DNA from: an uncultured Collinsella sp.
GTDB lineage: Bacteria > Actinomycetota > Coriobacteriia > Coriobacteriales > Coriobacteriaceae
DNA length: 64,000 nt
Assembly: GCA_934654835.1 (NCBI GenBank)
Contig: CAKUGY010000006.1
Location: 1-64,000, forward strand
Direction of reading: 5' to 3'
Positions 32,581 through 40,067 of this stretch are shown here, one piece after another (the first letter of the stretch is position 1; the number at the start of each line of letters is the position of its first letter). Below the pieces are notes generated by a model, which saw only the letters and a list, made by a program, of their open reading frames with translations, did no database searches and had not been told where the DNA came from. Position numbers and translations under genes: made by a program.

Positions 32581-35229
32581 CTAGCAGACGGCGTAGTCCT
32601 GGGGCTCGCGGCCGTAGTAGGCGTCCAGGTAGAGCTCCTTGATCTCGCTCATGAGCGGGTAGCGCGGGTTAGCGCCGGTGCACTGGTCGTTGAATGCCTG
32701 CTCGGTCATCTCGTCGAGGGTGTCGAGGAAGTACTGCTCGTCAACACCGTAGTCGGCGATGGTCTTCTTGACGCCGATGAAGTCCTTGAGCTCCTCGAGC
32801 TTCGTGATGAAGTTCTCGAAGGTCTCCTTGTCGTCCTTGCCCTCGATGCCGCAGTACTTGGCCATCTCGGCGTAGTTGTGCAGCGCGTTCGGGTAAGGAT
32901 ACTGGGAGAAGGTGCCCATCTTGACGGGGGCCTCGGCGGCGTTGTAGCGCATGACGCGGGTCAGGATGACGGCGTTGGCGATGCCGTGGGGCAGGTGATG
33001 GAAAGCGCCGAGCTTGTGAGCCATGGAGTGGTTGAGGCCCAGGAAGGCGTTGGCGAATGCCATACCGGCCATGCAGGAGGCGTTGTGCATCTCCTCGCGG
33101 GCGTGCGGGTCCTTGGCGCCGTTCTCGAAGCTGGAGGGCAGGTTCTCAAAGACGAGCTTGGCAGCGCGCTCGGAGAGGCCCTTGGTGTAGTCGGAGGCCA
33201 TGATGGAGACGTAGGACTCGATGGCGTGGGTCATGACGTCGATGCCGGAGGCAGCGGTCAGGCCGCGCGGGGCGGTCATGCAGTTGTCGGCGTCGACGAT
33301 AGCCATGTTGGGGAGCAGCGCGTAGTCGGCGAGCGGCCACTTGATGCCGGTCTCCTTGTCGGTGATGATGGCGAACGGCGTGCACTCGGAGCCGGTACCC
33401 GAGGAGGTCGGGACGGCGACGAAGTAGGCCTTCTTGCCCATCTCGGGGAAGGTGAAGATACGCTTGCGGATGTCCATGAAGTCCATGGCCATGTCCTCAA
33501 ACTTGCACTCGGGGTGCTCGTACATCATCCACATGATCTTGCCGGCGTCCATAGCGGAGCCACCGCCGACGGCGATGATGACGTCCGGCTCAAAGAGAGC
33601 CATCTGCTTGGCGCCGCGACGTGCGCACTGCAGCGACGGATCGGGCTCGACGTCGTAGAAGCAGTCGTGGGCGATGCCCATCTCGTCGAGCTTGGCCTCG
33701 ATGGCGCGGGTGTTGCCATTCTTGAAGAGGAACTGGTCGGTGACGATGAAGGCGCGCTTCTTGCCCATGACGGTGCCGAGCTCGTCGAGAGCGACGGGCG
33801 TGGAACCCTTCTTGAAGTAGACCTTCTCGGGAGCGCGGAACCAAAGCATGTTCTCACGGCGCTCGGCCACAGTCTTAACGTTGATCAAGTGCTTCACCCC
33901 AACGTTCTCGGAGACGGAGTTGCCGCCCCAGGAGCCGCAGCCCAGGGTCAGAGACGGCTTCATGCCAAAGTTGTACAGGTCACCGATGCCGCCGTGCGAG
34001 GACGGGGTGTTGATGACGATACGGCAGGCCTTCATGACGTGCTCGAACAGGCTGATCTTCTCGGCCTGGGCGGGGTGCACGTACAGAGAGGCGGTGTGGC
34101 CCGGGCCACCGGCGAGCACCAGGTGCTCGGCCTTGTCGACGGCCTCCTGGAAGTCCTTGGCGTGGTACATGGCCAGGACCGGGGAGAGCTTCTCGTGGGA
34201 GAACTCCTCCTTGGCGGGGTCGGTGGAGGTGACCTCGGCGATCAGGATCTTGGTCTTGGCGGGAACCTCGATACCGGCGAGCTCGGCGATCTTGGCGGCA
34301 GCCATGCCGGGGATGCGGTGGTCGAGAGCGCCGTTCTTGAACATGGCGGCACGCAGGGCCTCCATCTCGGCACCCTGCTTGACGAAGTAGCAGCCGCGCT
34401 TCTGGAACTCGGCCTTAACCTGGTCATAGATGGTGTCGATGACGGTCACGGACTGCTCGGAAGCGCAGATCATGCCGTTGTCGAAGGTCTTGGAGTGGAT
34501 GATGGAGTTGACGGCGAGCAGCACGTCGGCGGTGTCGTCGATGATGACCGGGGTGTTACCGGCACCGACGCCCAGGGCGGGCTTGCCCGAGGAGTAAGCG
34601 GCCTTGACCATGCCCGGGCCACCGGTGGCGAGGATGATGTCGACGTCGCGCATAACCATGTTGGTCAGCTCGATGGAGGGGACATCGACCCAGCCGATGA
34701 TGCCCTCGGGGGCGCCGGCCTTGACGGCGGCGTCAAGTACGAGCTTGGCGGCGGCGATGGTGCACTTGGCGGCTGCCGGGTGCGGGGAGATGATGATGCC
34801 GTTGCGGGTCTTCAGGCTGATCAGCGTCTTGAAGATCGCGGTGGAGGTGGGGTTGGTCGTCGGGATGACGGCGCCCACGATGCCGATGGGCTCGGCGATC
34901 TTGGTGATGCCGTAAGCCTCGTCGCGCTCCAGGACACCACAGGTCTTGGTGTTCTTGTAAGCGTTGTAGATGTACTCTGCGGCGTAGTGGTTCTTGATGA
35001 CCTTGTCCTCAAGAACGCCGCGGCCGGTCTCCTCGATGGCCATCTTCGCCAACGGGATACGAGCCTTGTTGGCGGCCATGGCGGCCTCGTAGAAGATCTT
35101 GTCGACCTGCTCCTGCGTGTACGTAGCAAAAAGCGCCTGGGCCTCTCGCATCTGAGCGAGCTTAGCCTCAAGCGCCTCTACGTTGTCCACAATTGCGGGA
35201 GTAGTGTTTTCCGGTGACTTTTTCACCAT
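32581..35229 (-). CDS. adhE: Bifunctional acetaldehyde-CoA/alcohol dehydrogenase
   Basis: Reduces acetyl-CoA to acetaldehyde and then ethanol, regenerating NAD during fermentation; AdhE assembles into spirosomes. The N-terminal aldehyde dehydrogenase part (about 1-440) has the catalytic Cys in NGMICASEQSV. The C-terminal iron alcohol dehydrogenase part has GGGSAMDAGK, VPTSSGTGSE and the His-rich iron site (NHSMAHKLGAFHHLPHG). The 882-residue length is normal. ATG has AAGGAGA upstream on the minus strand. A TATTAT -10 and a 12-bp inverted repeat lie further up. Confidence 0.97.
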   Translation of the reverse strand: MVKKSPENTTPAIVDNVEALEAKLAQMREAQALFATYTQEQVDKIFYEAAMAANKARIPLAKMAIEETGRGVLEDKVIKNHYAAEYIYNAYKNTKTCGVLERDEAYGITKIAEPIGIVGAVIPTTNPTSTAIFKTLISLKTRNGIIISPHPAAAKCTIAAAKLVLDAAVKAGAPEGIIGWVDVPSIELTNMVMRDVDIILATGGPGMVKAAYSSGKPALGVGAGNTPVIIDDTADVLLAVNSIIHSKTFDNGMICASEQSVTVIDTIYDQVKAEFQKRGCYFVKQGAEMEALRAAMFKNGALDHRIPGMAAAKIAELAGIEVPAKTKILIAEVTSTDPAKEEFSHEKLSPVLAMYHAKDFQEAVDKAEHLVLAGGPGHTASLYVHPAQAEKISLFEHVMKACRIVINTPSSHGGIGDLYNFGMKPSLTLGCGSWGGNSVSENVGVKHLINVKTVAERRENMLWFRAPEKVYFKKGSTPVALDELGTVMGKKRAFIVTDQFLFKNGNTRAIEAKLDEMGIAHDCFYDVEPDPSLQCARRGAKQMALFEPDVIIAVGGGSAMDAGKIMWMMYEHPECKFEDMAMDFMDIRKRIFTFPEMGKKAYFVAVPTSSGTGSECTPFAIITDKETGIKWPLADYALLPNMAIVDADNCMTAPRGLTAASGIDVMTHAIESYVSIMASDYTKGLSERAAKLVFENLPSSFENGAKDPHAREEMHNASCMAGMAFANAFLGLNHSMAHKLGAFHHLPHGIANAVILTRVMRYNAAEAPVKMGTFSQYPYPNALHNYAEMAKYCGIEGKDDKETFENFITKLEELKDFIGVKKTIADYGVDEQYFLDTLDEMTEQAFNDQCTGANPRYPLMSEIKELYLDAYYGREPQDYAVC

Positions 35230-35269
35230 TTGTGTCTCCTTGCGATCGGAGATTTACCCTACGCCTTGC

Positions 35270-35275
35270 ATAATA
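35270..35275 (-). promoter_or_regulatory. Candidate adhE -10 box
   Basis: TATTAT on the minus strand, about 41 bases upstream of the adhE ATG. No convincing -35 box was found, which would suit an activated promoter. Confidence 0.4.
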
Positions 35276-35321
35276 GCAATAAATAATTCGGTGAGTGGTA
35301 AGATTCCCGTAAAAGGCACAC

Positions 35322-35351
35322 TAAAACGCTTCAATAAACTGAAGCGTTTTA
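35322..35351. promoter_or_regulatory. 12-bp inverted repeat upstream of adhE (operator candidate)
   Basis: TAAAACGCTTCA and TGAAGCGTTTTA, a perfect 12-bp inverted repeat with 6-base spacer ATAAAC. Each arm contains AAGCGTTTTA, the core of the palindrome upstream of ppdK. No T-run follows it, so it reads as a protein-binding site rather than a terminator. Confidence 0.5.
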
Positions 35352-35377
35352 ACTAAAACCACCTGTTCGCATGGCCG

Positions 35378-35430
35378 CTCATTGGGGACAGACATACATG
35401 AGTGCTTTCACTCATTTGGGACAGACATCG
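35378..35430 (+). repeat. Left inverted repeat of the RAYT element
   Basis: Begins CTCATTGGGGACAGAC and contains the hairpin ATGAGTG-CTTTC-ACTCAT followed by a second GGGACAGACAT. Inverted copy at 36369-36422. Confidence 0.8.
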
Positions 35431-35531
35431 ATCTGCCATTTTTCCGTTCTGGGCCTGTTTTTGCCACTCATTGGATATAAATAGGTTGCAGGCTCAGCAT
35501 TTCGCGTTCCTTCTCTCCTTTTAGGTGTTGC

Positions 35532-35548
35532 CTGTACAGTTTGTACAG
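35532..35548. promoter_or_regulatory. TGTACA palindrome upstream of RAYT gene
   Basis: CTGTACA-GTT-TGTACAG, which is also a direct repeat of TGTACAGTT. It sits 17 bases before the RAYT ATG, a position suitable for repression of transcription or translation. Confidence 0.4.
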
Positions 35549-35564
35549 TTTGAAAGGAGAGGCA

Positions 35565-36341
35565 ATGCCCCGATGCGCCCGCGCCGTTTCGCTCACCGGC
35601 TATTACCATGTCTATGACCGCGGCAATTCCAAACAGATTATTTTTGAAGATGACTCCGACCGTTATCGTTTCCTATCGGATATCTCGGACAGGTTCGCGT
35701 GCCATGAAGTGGCGGTGTTGGCTTGGTGCCTCATGGACAACCACTTCCACTTGATGGTTGACGATCCATTTGACAACCTTTCAAAGGCAATGCAGTGCGC
35801 ACTGACGGCGTATGCTAAGTATTTCAATGGGAAAACGGGAAGAACGGGACATCTGTTTGACAATCGCTATTCGCGGGTCGCGGTTGAGTCGGACACGCAG
35901 GCGGTTCAACTGCTCGACTATATTCATCTCAATCCCGTGAAAGGTGCGCTCGACTCGCTCGAGGCGTACCGCTGGTCAAGCTTCAAGGCATATCAGCTGG
36001 GCTACGATCCCTTTGACATCTGCGACGCGACCCCTATGCTCGATATTGTCGGAGGCTCCCGTTGCTATTGCGAGCATCTCGAGGAAGTTGCCGGGCGCAT
36101 CTGGTCGGTGGAGGTTCTTCCACGCCGACGGATTCCTGATGAGGAGGCTCTTTCCGTTGCGCGCGAAGTCCTGCCGAGCATAGATCCTGCACTGCTCAAG
36201 GCCCTGCCACGCTCCGAACGCGATGCCTGTCTGCTGAGGCTCAGGCGGGCGCATCTCACGGTCAAGCAAATTGTCCGCATTACCGGCATTGGCGCTACAA
36301 GTGTGACCAAGGCCACCACAGGCTGGAACGAGGCGGCGTGA
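35565..36341 (+). CDS. REP-associated tyrosine transposase (RAYT, Y1_Tnp family)
   Basis: Single-strand DNA transposase/nuclease of the IS200/IS605-related Y1 family. The HUH motif is in WCLMDNHFHLMV (about residue 55), the catalytic Tyr region is AYAKYFNGKTGRTGHLFDNR, and the family box YIHLNPVKGAL follows. A C-terminal extension (about 195-258) ends in a helix-turn-helix-like stretch (LTVKQIVRITGIGATSVTKA). ATG at 35565 has GAAAGGAGAGG upstream. The gene lies inside inverted repeats, and no frameshift is visible, so it may be active. Confidence 0.88.
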   Translation: MPRCARAVSLTGYYHVYDRGNSKQIIFEDDSDRYRFLSDISDRFACHEVAVLAWCLMDNHFHLMVDDPFDNLSKAMQCALTAYAKYFNGKTGRTGHLFDNRYSRVAVESDTQAVQLLDYIHLNPVKGALDSLEAYRWSSFKAYQLGYDPFDICDATPMLDIVGGSRCYCEHLEEVAGRIWSVEVLPRRRIPDEEALSVAREVLPSIDPALLKALPRSERDACLLRLRRAHLTVKQIVRITGIGATSVTKATTGWNEAA

Positions 36342-36368
36342 GGCGGGGGTGAGGACCGCTGCCTCACG

Positions 36369-36422
36369 CGTCATGTCTGACCCAATGCGTGAAAACACTC
36401 ATGTAAGTCTGTCCCCAATGAG
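36369..36422 (-). repeat. Right inverted repeat of the RAYT element
   Basis: Reverse complement begins CTCATTGGGGACAGAC and carries ATGAGTG-TTTTC-ACGCAT, matching the left end at about 90 percent by eye. Confidence 0.8.
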
Positions 36423-36425
36423 TGC

Positions 36426-36458
36426 AAAAAGGCGCCCTCCGTATTGGAGGACGCCTTT
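36426..36458 (-). terminator. Intrinsic terminator of rpmB
   Basis: AAAGGCGTCCTCC-AATAC-GGAGGGCGCCTTT on the minus strand, ending in a T-run. It sits directly against the right RAYT repeat. Confidence 0.85.
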
Positions 36459-36526
36459 GGTAAGTTCTATGTGAACGCGAGGTCTTTGACCCGGAGAGTC
36501 CGAGGTACTTGTTGGTAAGACCTTAT

Positions 36527-36715
36527 TTAGGAGCGCGCAACCTTGCCGGACTTGAGGCAGGTGGAGCAAACGTTCATCTTGCGACGGTGACCATCGACGA
36601 CGACGTAGACGCGCTGGATGTTGGGGCGGAACTTACGGTTGGTGACGCGGTGAGAGTGGCTGATGGAGCGACCGGCAACGGGGTGCTTACCGCAAACTTC
36701 GCAAACTTTGGACAT
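36527..36715 (-). CDS. rpmB: 50S ribosomal protein bL28
   Basis: Large-subunit ribosomal protein of 62 residues. The sequence SKVCEVCGKHPVAGRSISHS with a second CSTCL pair shows the zinc-binding (C+) form of L28. ATG at 36715 has AAGGAGG 7 bases upstream; the ORF extends 16 codons further but that part is the leader. It has its own extended -10 promoter and terminator. Confidence 0.96.
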   Translation of the reverse strand: MSKVCEVCGKHPVAGRSISHSHRVTNRKFRPNIQRVYVVVDGHRRKMNVCSTCLKSGKVARS

Positions 36716-36769
36716 AACTGACCCTCCTTGGGCGACAAACGAACATGTCGCGTTAACAAACAAGCCTGA

Positions 36770-36778
36770 ACTATAGCA
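36770..36778 (-). promoter_or_regulatory. Extended -10 promoter of rpmB
   Basis: TGCTATAGT on the minus strand, 55-63 bases upstream of the rpmB ATG. The identical nonamer precedes rpsT. Confidence 0.6.
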
Positions 36779-37030
36779 CAGAAGCAGCTCCCTGTGCGTA
36801 ATCTACACAGAGATATTCCTCTTTTGGCGATAGTGCCCACGCCACGGCCCTGGACGTAGATCCGATTTGCGTGCAGCAGAGGGGATTATGCCAGCTCGTG
36901 CGCGCGTTTTCAAGCTCGTCCCACAAATATATATAGGTTTATGGAACGATTGCCCCCGTTTACGGATTGCACGATATTTATGCTCGCAATTGAGCTCGAG
37001 GTTGGCTACACTATCCCTTGACCATTAAAG

Positions 37031-37129
37031 GGGTACGAGATACCCACATGGAATTACATAGCTGCCGTGAGAGCAGCCCTTCCTGTGGGTGTCTGGTTCC
37101 GCTTTGAGCGGTCGGGCATCTATTTTTTT
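37031..37129 (+). promoter_or_regulatory. PyrR-type transcription attenuator of the pyr operon
   Basis: Three competing structures are visible. First, GGGTA (37031) pairs with TACCC (37041). Second, GATACCCACA (37039) pairs with TGTGGGTGTC (37084) and encloses a small hairpin, GCTGC-CGTGAGA-GCAGC. Third, a terminator hairpin runs from GGTGTCTGG (37088) through CCGCT/AGCGG to TCGGGCATC (37120), followed by TATTTTTTT. The hairpin loop contains NGNGAG, as in known PyrR-binding loops. PyrR is encoded immediately downstream. Confidence 0.72.
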
Positions 37130-37168
37130 GACTGTGTCAGCAGTCAAGACATGTGAGGAAGGAGATCG

Positions 37169-37753
37169 ATGGGCACGACTTCCCCCAAGGCGGTCATCAT
37201 GGACGAGACCGCCGTCAACCGAGCGATGACCCGCATCGCGCACGAGATCCTCGAGCGCAACGAGGGCTGTGAAGACCTCGCTCTAGTCGGCATCGTCACG
37301 CGCGGCGACCTTCTGGCAAAGAAGCTCGCCGAGGAGATCAAGGAGATCGAGGGTGTCGACGTTCCACTCGGCAGCCTGGACATCAGCTTCTATCGCGATG
37401 ACTATGCGACCAATTTCGCTCCCGCGATCCATGCTACCAACATTCCCTTTAGCGTCGACGGTAAGCGCGTCGTGCTGGTAGACGACATCCTGTACACGGG
37501 TCGTACCATCCGCGCCGCTCTCGATGCCGTCATGGACCTGGGCCGTCCGAGCCGCATCGAGCTGGCAGTGCTTGTTGACCGCGGTCACCGCGAGCTTCCC
37601 ATCTCGCCGGACTTTGTCGGCAAGAACGTTCCCTCGTCGCATGAGGAGAACGTGCACCTATATATGAAGGAAGTCGACGGCCGCACCGCTGTCGAGATCA
37701 ACGACGTCGCGCCGGGTTCCCACGTGGGCTCCGCGCCGCTGGGAGGTGAGTAG
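37169..37753 (+). CDS. pyrR: Bifunctional pyr operon regulator / uracil phosphoribosyltransferase PyrR
   Basis: UMP-sensing RNA-binding protein that controls attenuation of the pyr operon, with residual uracil phosphoribosyltransferase activity. The 194-residue protein has the PRPP-binding loop VVLVDDILYTGRTIRAAL at about residue 100 and family motifs VGIVTRGDLLAKKLAEEI and LVDRGHRELPISPDFVGKN. ATG follows GGAAGGAG. First gene of pyrR-B-C-K-D-F behind its own attenuator. Confidence 0.96.
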   Translation: MGTTSPKAVIMDETAVNRAMTRIAHEILERNEGCEDLALVGIVTRGDLLAKKLAEEIKEIEGVDVPLGSLDISFYRDDYATNFAPAIHATNIPFSVDGKRVVLVDDILYTGRTIRAALDAVMDLGRPSRIELAVLVDRGHRELPISPDFVGKNVPSSHEENVHLYMKEVDGRTAVEINDVAPGSHVGSAPLGGE

Positions 37754-37757
37754 TACC

Positions 37758-38702
37758 GTGGCGTTCAACCATAAGCACCTGATCGACATTACCGAGTACT
37801 CCGAAGAGGACATCAAGCTCATCCTTGAGACCGCTAAGGCGTTCTCCGAGGTCAACGAGCGTGCCATCAAGAAGGTCCCCACGCTCAAGGGTAAGACCAT
37901 CGTCAACATGTTCAACGAGCCCTCGACGCGTACCCGCAGCTCCTTCGAGCTCGCCGAGAAGCGTCTTTCGGCCGACAGCCTTAACTTCGGCGGTTCCTCG
38001 ACCTCCACGGTCAAGGGCGAGAGCCTCGTCGACACCGTCGAGACCCTCAACGCCTACAAGATCGACTGCATCGTCGTGCGCGACAAGCATGCCGGCGCCC
38101 CCTACATCGTCACGCAGAACTCGCCCGCGAGCGTCATCTGCGCCGGCGACGGCAAGCACAACCATCCCACGCAGGCCCTGCTGGACCTGTACACCATTTG
38201 GGAGCACAAGGGTGACTTCCACGGACTGAAGGTCGCTGTCGTTGGCGACATCGCCCACTCCCGCGTCTGCGGCTCGCTGATCCCCGCCCTTAAGATCATG
38301 GGCTGCGAGACCTATGCCGTCGCTCCCGGCACGCTGCTTCCGCCGGCGCCCGAGGTCCTGGGCTGCGACCACGTGACGAGCGACCTCGATTCCGTCCTGC
38401 CTGAGCTGGACGTCGTCTACATGCTGCGCGTGCAGCAGGAGCGTCTCGAGGGTGCTCCGTTCCCGACCATTCGCGAGTACCACAAGCTCTTCGGCCTGAC
38501 CAAGGACCGCGAGAAGCTCATGAAGTCCGACGCGATCATCTGCCACCCGGGCCCCATCAACCGCGGCGTCGAGTTCGACTCCTATATGGCCGACCACCCG
38601 CAACGCTCCGTCATCCTGGAGCAGGTCTACGCCGGTATCTGCGTGCGTATGGCTATCCTGTATCTGCTGCTTGGAGGTGCCGATAATGGCCTTGCTTCTT
38701 AA
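37758..38702 (+). CDS. pyrB: Aspartate carbamoyltransferase catalytic chain
   Basis: Condenses carbamoyl phosphate with aspartate in pyrimidine synthesis. The 314-residue protein has the carbamoyl-phosphate loop FNEPSTRTRSSFELAEKRL, HPTQALLDLYT and a C-terminal HPGPINRGVE. Start is taken as GTG 37758 because GGGAGGTG lies 9 bases upstream; another GTG at 37746 overlaps that site. No pyrI regulatory chain is present. It overlaps pyrC by 17 bases. Confidence 0.96.
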   Translation: MAFNHKHLIDITEYSEEDIKLILETAKAFSEVNERAIKKVPTLKGKTIVNMFNEPSTRTRSSFELAEKRLSADSLNFGGSSTSTVKGESLVDTVETLNAYKIDCIVVRDKHAGAPYIVTQNSPASVICAGDGKHNHPTQALLDLYTIWEHKGDFHGLKVAVVGDIAHSRVCGSLIPALKIMGCETYAVAPGTLLPPAPEVLGCDHVTSDLDSVLPELDVVYMLRVQQERLEGAPFPTIREYHKLFGLTKDREKLMKSDAIICHPGPINRGVEFDSYMADHPQRSVILEQVYAGICVRMAILYLLLGGADNGLAS

Positions 38703-39975
38703 GAATGCCCACGTCGTCGACCCGTCCGTCGAGCTTGACGGTGTCGTTGACGTCCTGATCGACGGTGACAAGATCGCCGAGGTCGGCGAGAACCTCGCCG
38801 CCGAGGGAGCGGAGGTCCGCGACCTTTCCGGCAAGTACCTCGTCCCTGGCCTGGTGGACATGCACGTCCACCTGCGTGAGCCCGGCTATGAGGTCAAAGA
38901 GGACATCGAGAGCGGTACCCGCGCTGCTGCCAAGGGCGGCTTCACCGGTGTGTGCTCCATGCCCAACACTGACCCCGTTACCGACAACGGCACCGTCGTG
39001 GAGTTCGTCAAGTCCCGCGCTGCCGAGGTCGGCCATTGCCGCGTCTATCCGTCGGGCGCCATGACCCGCGGTCTTAAGGGCGAGGCCATGTCCGAGATGG
39101 GCGATATGGTCGCCCACGGCGCCGTCGCCTTCACCGACGACGGTCGCGGCGTGCAGGGTGCGGGTATGCTCCGCCGCTGCATGGACTACGGTAAGATGTT
39201 CGGCAAGGTCTTTATGAGCCATTGCCAGGACGAGGACCTGGTCGGTCACGGCCAGATCAACGAGGGCAAGGTCTCGACCCGTCTGGCCCTCGAGGGCTGG
39301 CCTGCCGCCGGCGAGGAGCTTCAGATCGCTCGCGACATCGAGATCGCCAAGCTGACCGGTGCCAAGCTGCACATCCAGCACATCTCCACCGCCCACGGCC
39401 TGGAGCTCGTTCGTGCCGGTAAGGCCGCTGGCGTGCAGGTCACCTGCGAGGCCACCCCGCACCACATGTTCCTGACCGAGAACGACCTGGACGAGACCTA
39501 CAACACCTCGCTCAAGGTCAACCCGCCGCTGCGTACCGACGAGGACGCCGAGGCTATCCGTCAGGGCGTCATCGACGGCACCGTCGACGCTATCGTCACC
39601 GACCACGCTCCCCACACCCCGTGGGAGAAGGCCCGCGAGTTCGAGCTTGCGCCCTTTGGCATGATCGGCCTCGAGACCTCGCTGTCGCTTGTGCTCACCG
39701 AGCTGGTCAACACCGGCAAGATGGGCATGGGCCGCATGGTCGAGCTCATGGCCATTAAGCCGCGTGAGATCCTGGGCCTTGACCAGGTTCAGGTCAAGGC
39801 GGGCTCCGTTGCCGACCTGACCGTCTTTGATCCGTCCGCCACTTGGACGGTCGGCGAGGACGGTTACGAGTCGCGCGCCGAGAACTCCGGTTTTGCCGGT
39901 CGCACGCTCACCGGTCGTGCCACCGATGTATTTGTCGGCGGTAAACAGACGCTTGCCGACGGCTGCATCTGCTAG
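38686..39975 (+). CDS. pyrC: Dihydroorotase
   Basis: Zinc amidohydrolase closing carbamoyl aspartate to dihydroorotate. The 429-residue type I enzyme shows the metal motif DMHVHLREPG, an MPNTDP segment, MSHCQDED, HIQHIS and the late DHAPHT. ATG at 38686 has GGAGGTG 8 bases upstream inside pyrB. A short hairpin follows before pyrK. Confidence 0.96.
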   Translation: MALLLKNAHVVDPSVELDGVVDVLIDGDKIAEVGENLAAEGAEVRDLSGKYLVPGLVDMHVHLREPGYEVKEDIESGTRAAAKGGFTGVCSMPNTDPVTDNGTVVEFVKSRAAEVGHCRVYPSGAMTRGLKGEAMSEMGDMVAHGAVAFTDDGRGVQGAGMLRRCMDYGKMFGKVFMSHCQDEDLVGHGQINEGKVSTRLALEGWPAAGEELQIARDIEIAKLTGAKLHIQHISTAHGLELVRAGKAAGVQVTCEATPHHMFLTENDLDETYNTSLKVNPPLRTDEDAEAIRQGVIDGTVDAIVTDHAPHTPWEKAREFELAPFGMIGLETSLSLVLTELVNTGKMGMGRMVELMAIKPREILGLDQVQVKAGSVADLTVFDPSATWTVGEDGYESRAENSGFAGRTLTGRATDVFVGGKQTLADGCIC

Positions 39976-39995
39976 CATAGCCTTATCGCTTTTGT

Positions 39996-40023
39996 GCGCG
40001 GCGCCCTTGCGGTGCCGCGCTTT
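39996..40023 (+). terminator. Weak hairpin between pyrC and pyrK
   Basis: GCGCGGCGCC-CTTGC-GGTGCCGCGC (one G-U pair), followed by only TTT. Likely partial termination or an mRNA processing site within the operon. Confidence 0.4.
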
Positions 40024-40067
40024 CTGTTCGTTTGGTCCATGCAACCGCATGGGGGATTGGAGCGTCT

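Larger units (their letters stand above)
35230..35564. other. Divergent gene-free region between adhE and RAYT
   Basis: These 335 bases contain the adhE -10 box, a 12-bp operator-like inverted repeat (35322-35351), the left terminal repeat of the RAYT element (35378-35430) and a TGTACA palindrome (35532-35548). I see no gene. Confidence 0.6.
35378..36422 (+). mobile_element. REPtron-like element: RAYT gene with ~50 bp inverted terminal repeats
   Basis: A 1,045-bp unit consisting of a REP-associated tyrosine transposase gene flanked by inverted repeats. The right end, reverse-complemented, matches the left end over about 50 bases with only a few substitutions and one gap. Each end contains a small ATGAGTG/CACTCAT-type hairpin with a 5-base loop. 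This is the arrangement of IS200/IS605-like and RAYT elements. Confidence 0.75.
36716..37168. other. Divergent gene-free region between rpmB and pyrR
   Basis: These 453 bases hold the rpmB promoter near the left end and the pyr attenuator leader near the right end. About 200 bases between (36780-36985) show nothing I can assign. Confidence 0.6.

Noticed and set aside
32572..35217. 881-codon plus-strand frame opposite adhE, repetitive Val/Leu/Gly/Asp
   Set aside because: Repetitive look comes from the reverse complement of adhE codons; adhE itself is complete and conserved.
35230..35330. Rex operator for adhE
   Set aside because: I looked for TTGTGAA-N4-TTCACAA-like or TTGTTAA-type palindromes and found none; the only palindrome has an AAGCGTTTTA core.
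36459..36526. tRNA-like stretch between rpmB terminator and rpmB
   Set aside because: No cloverleaf with acceptor, D, anticodon and T arms can be drawn; no tRNA was found anywhere in the window.
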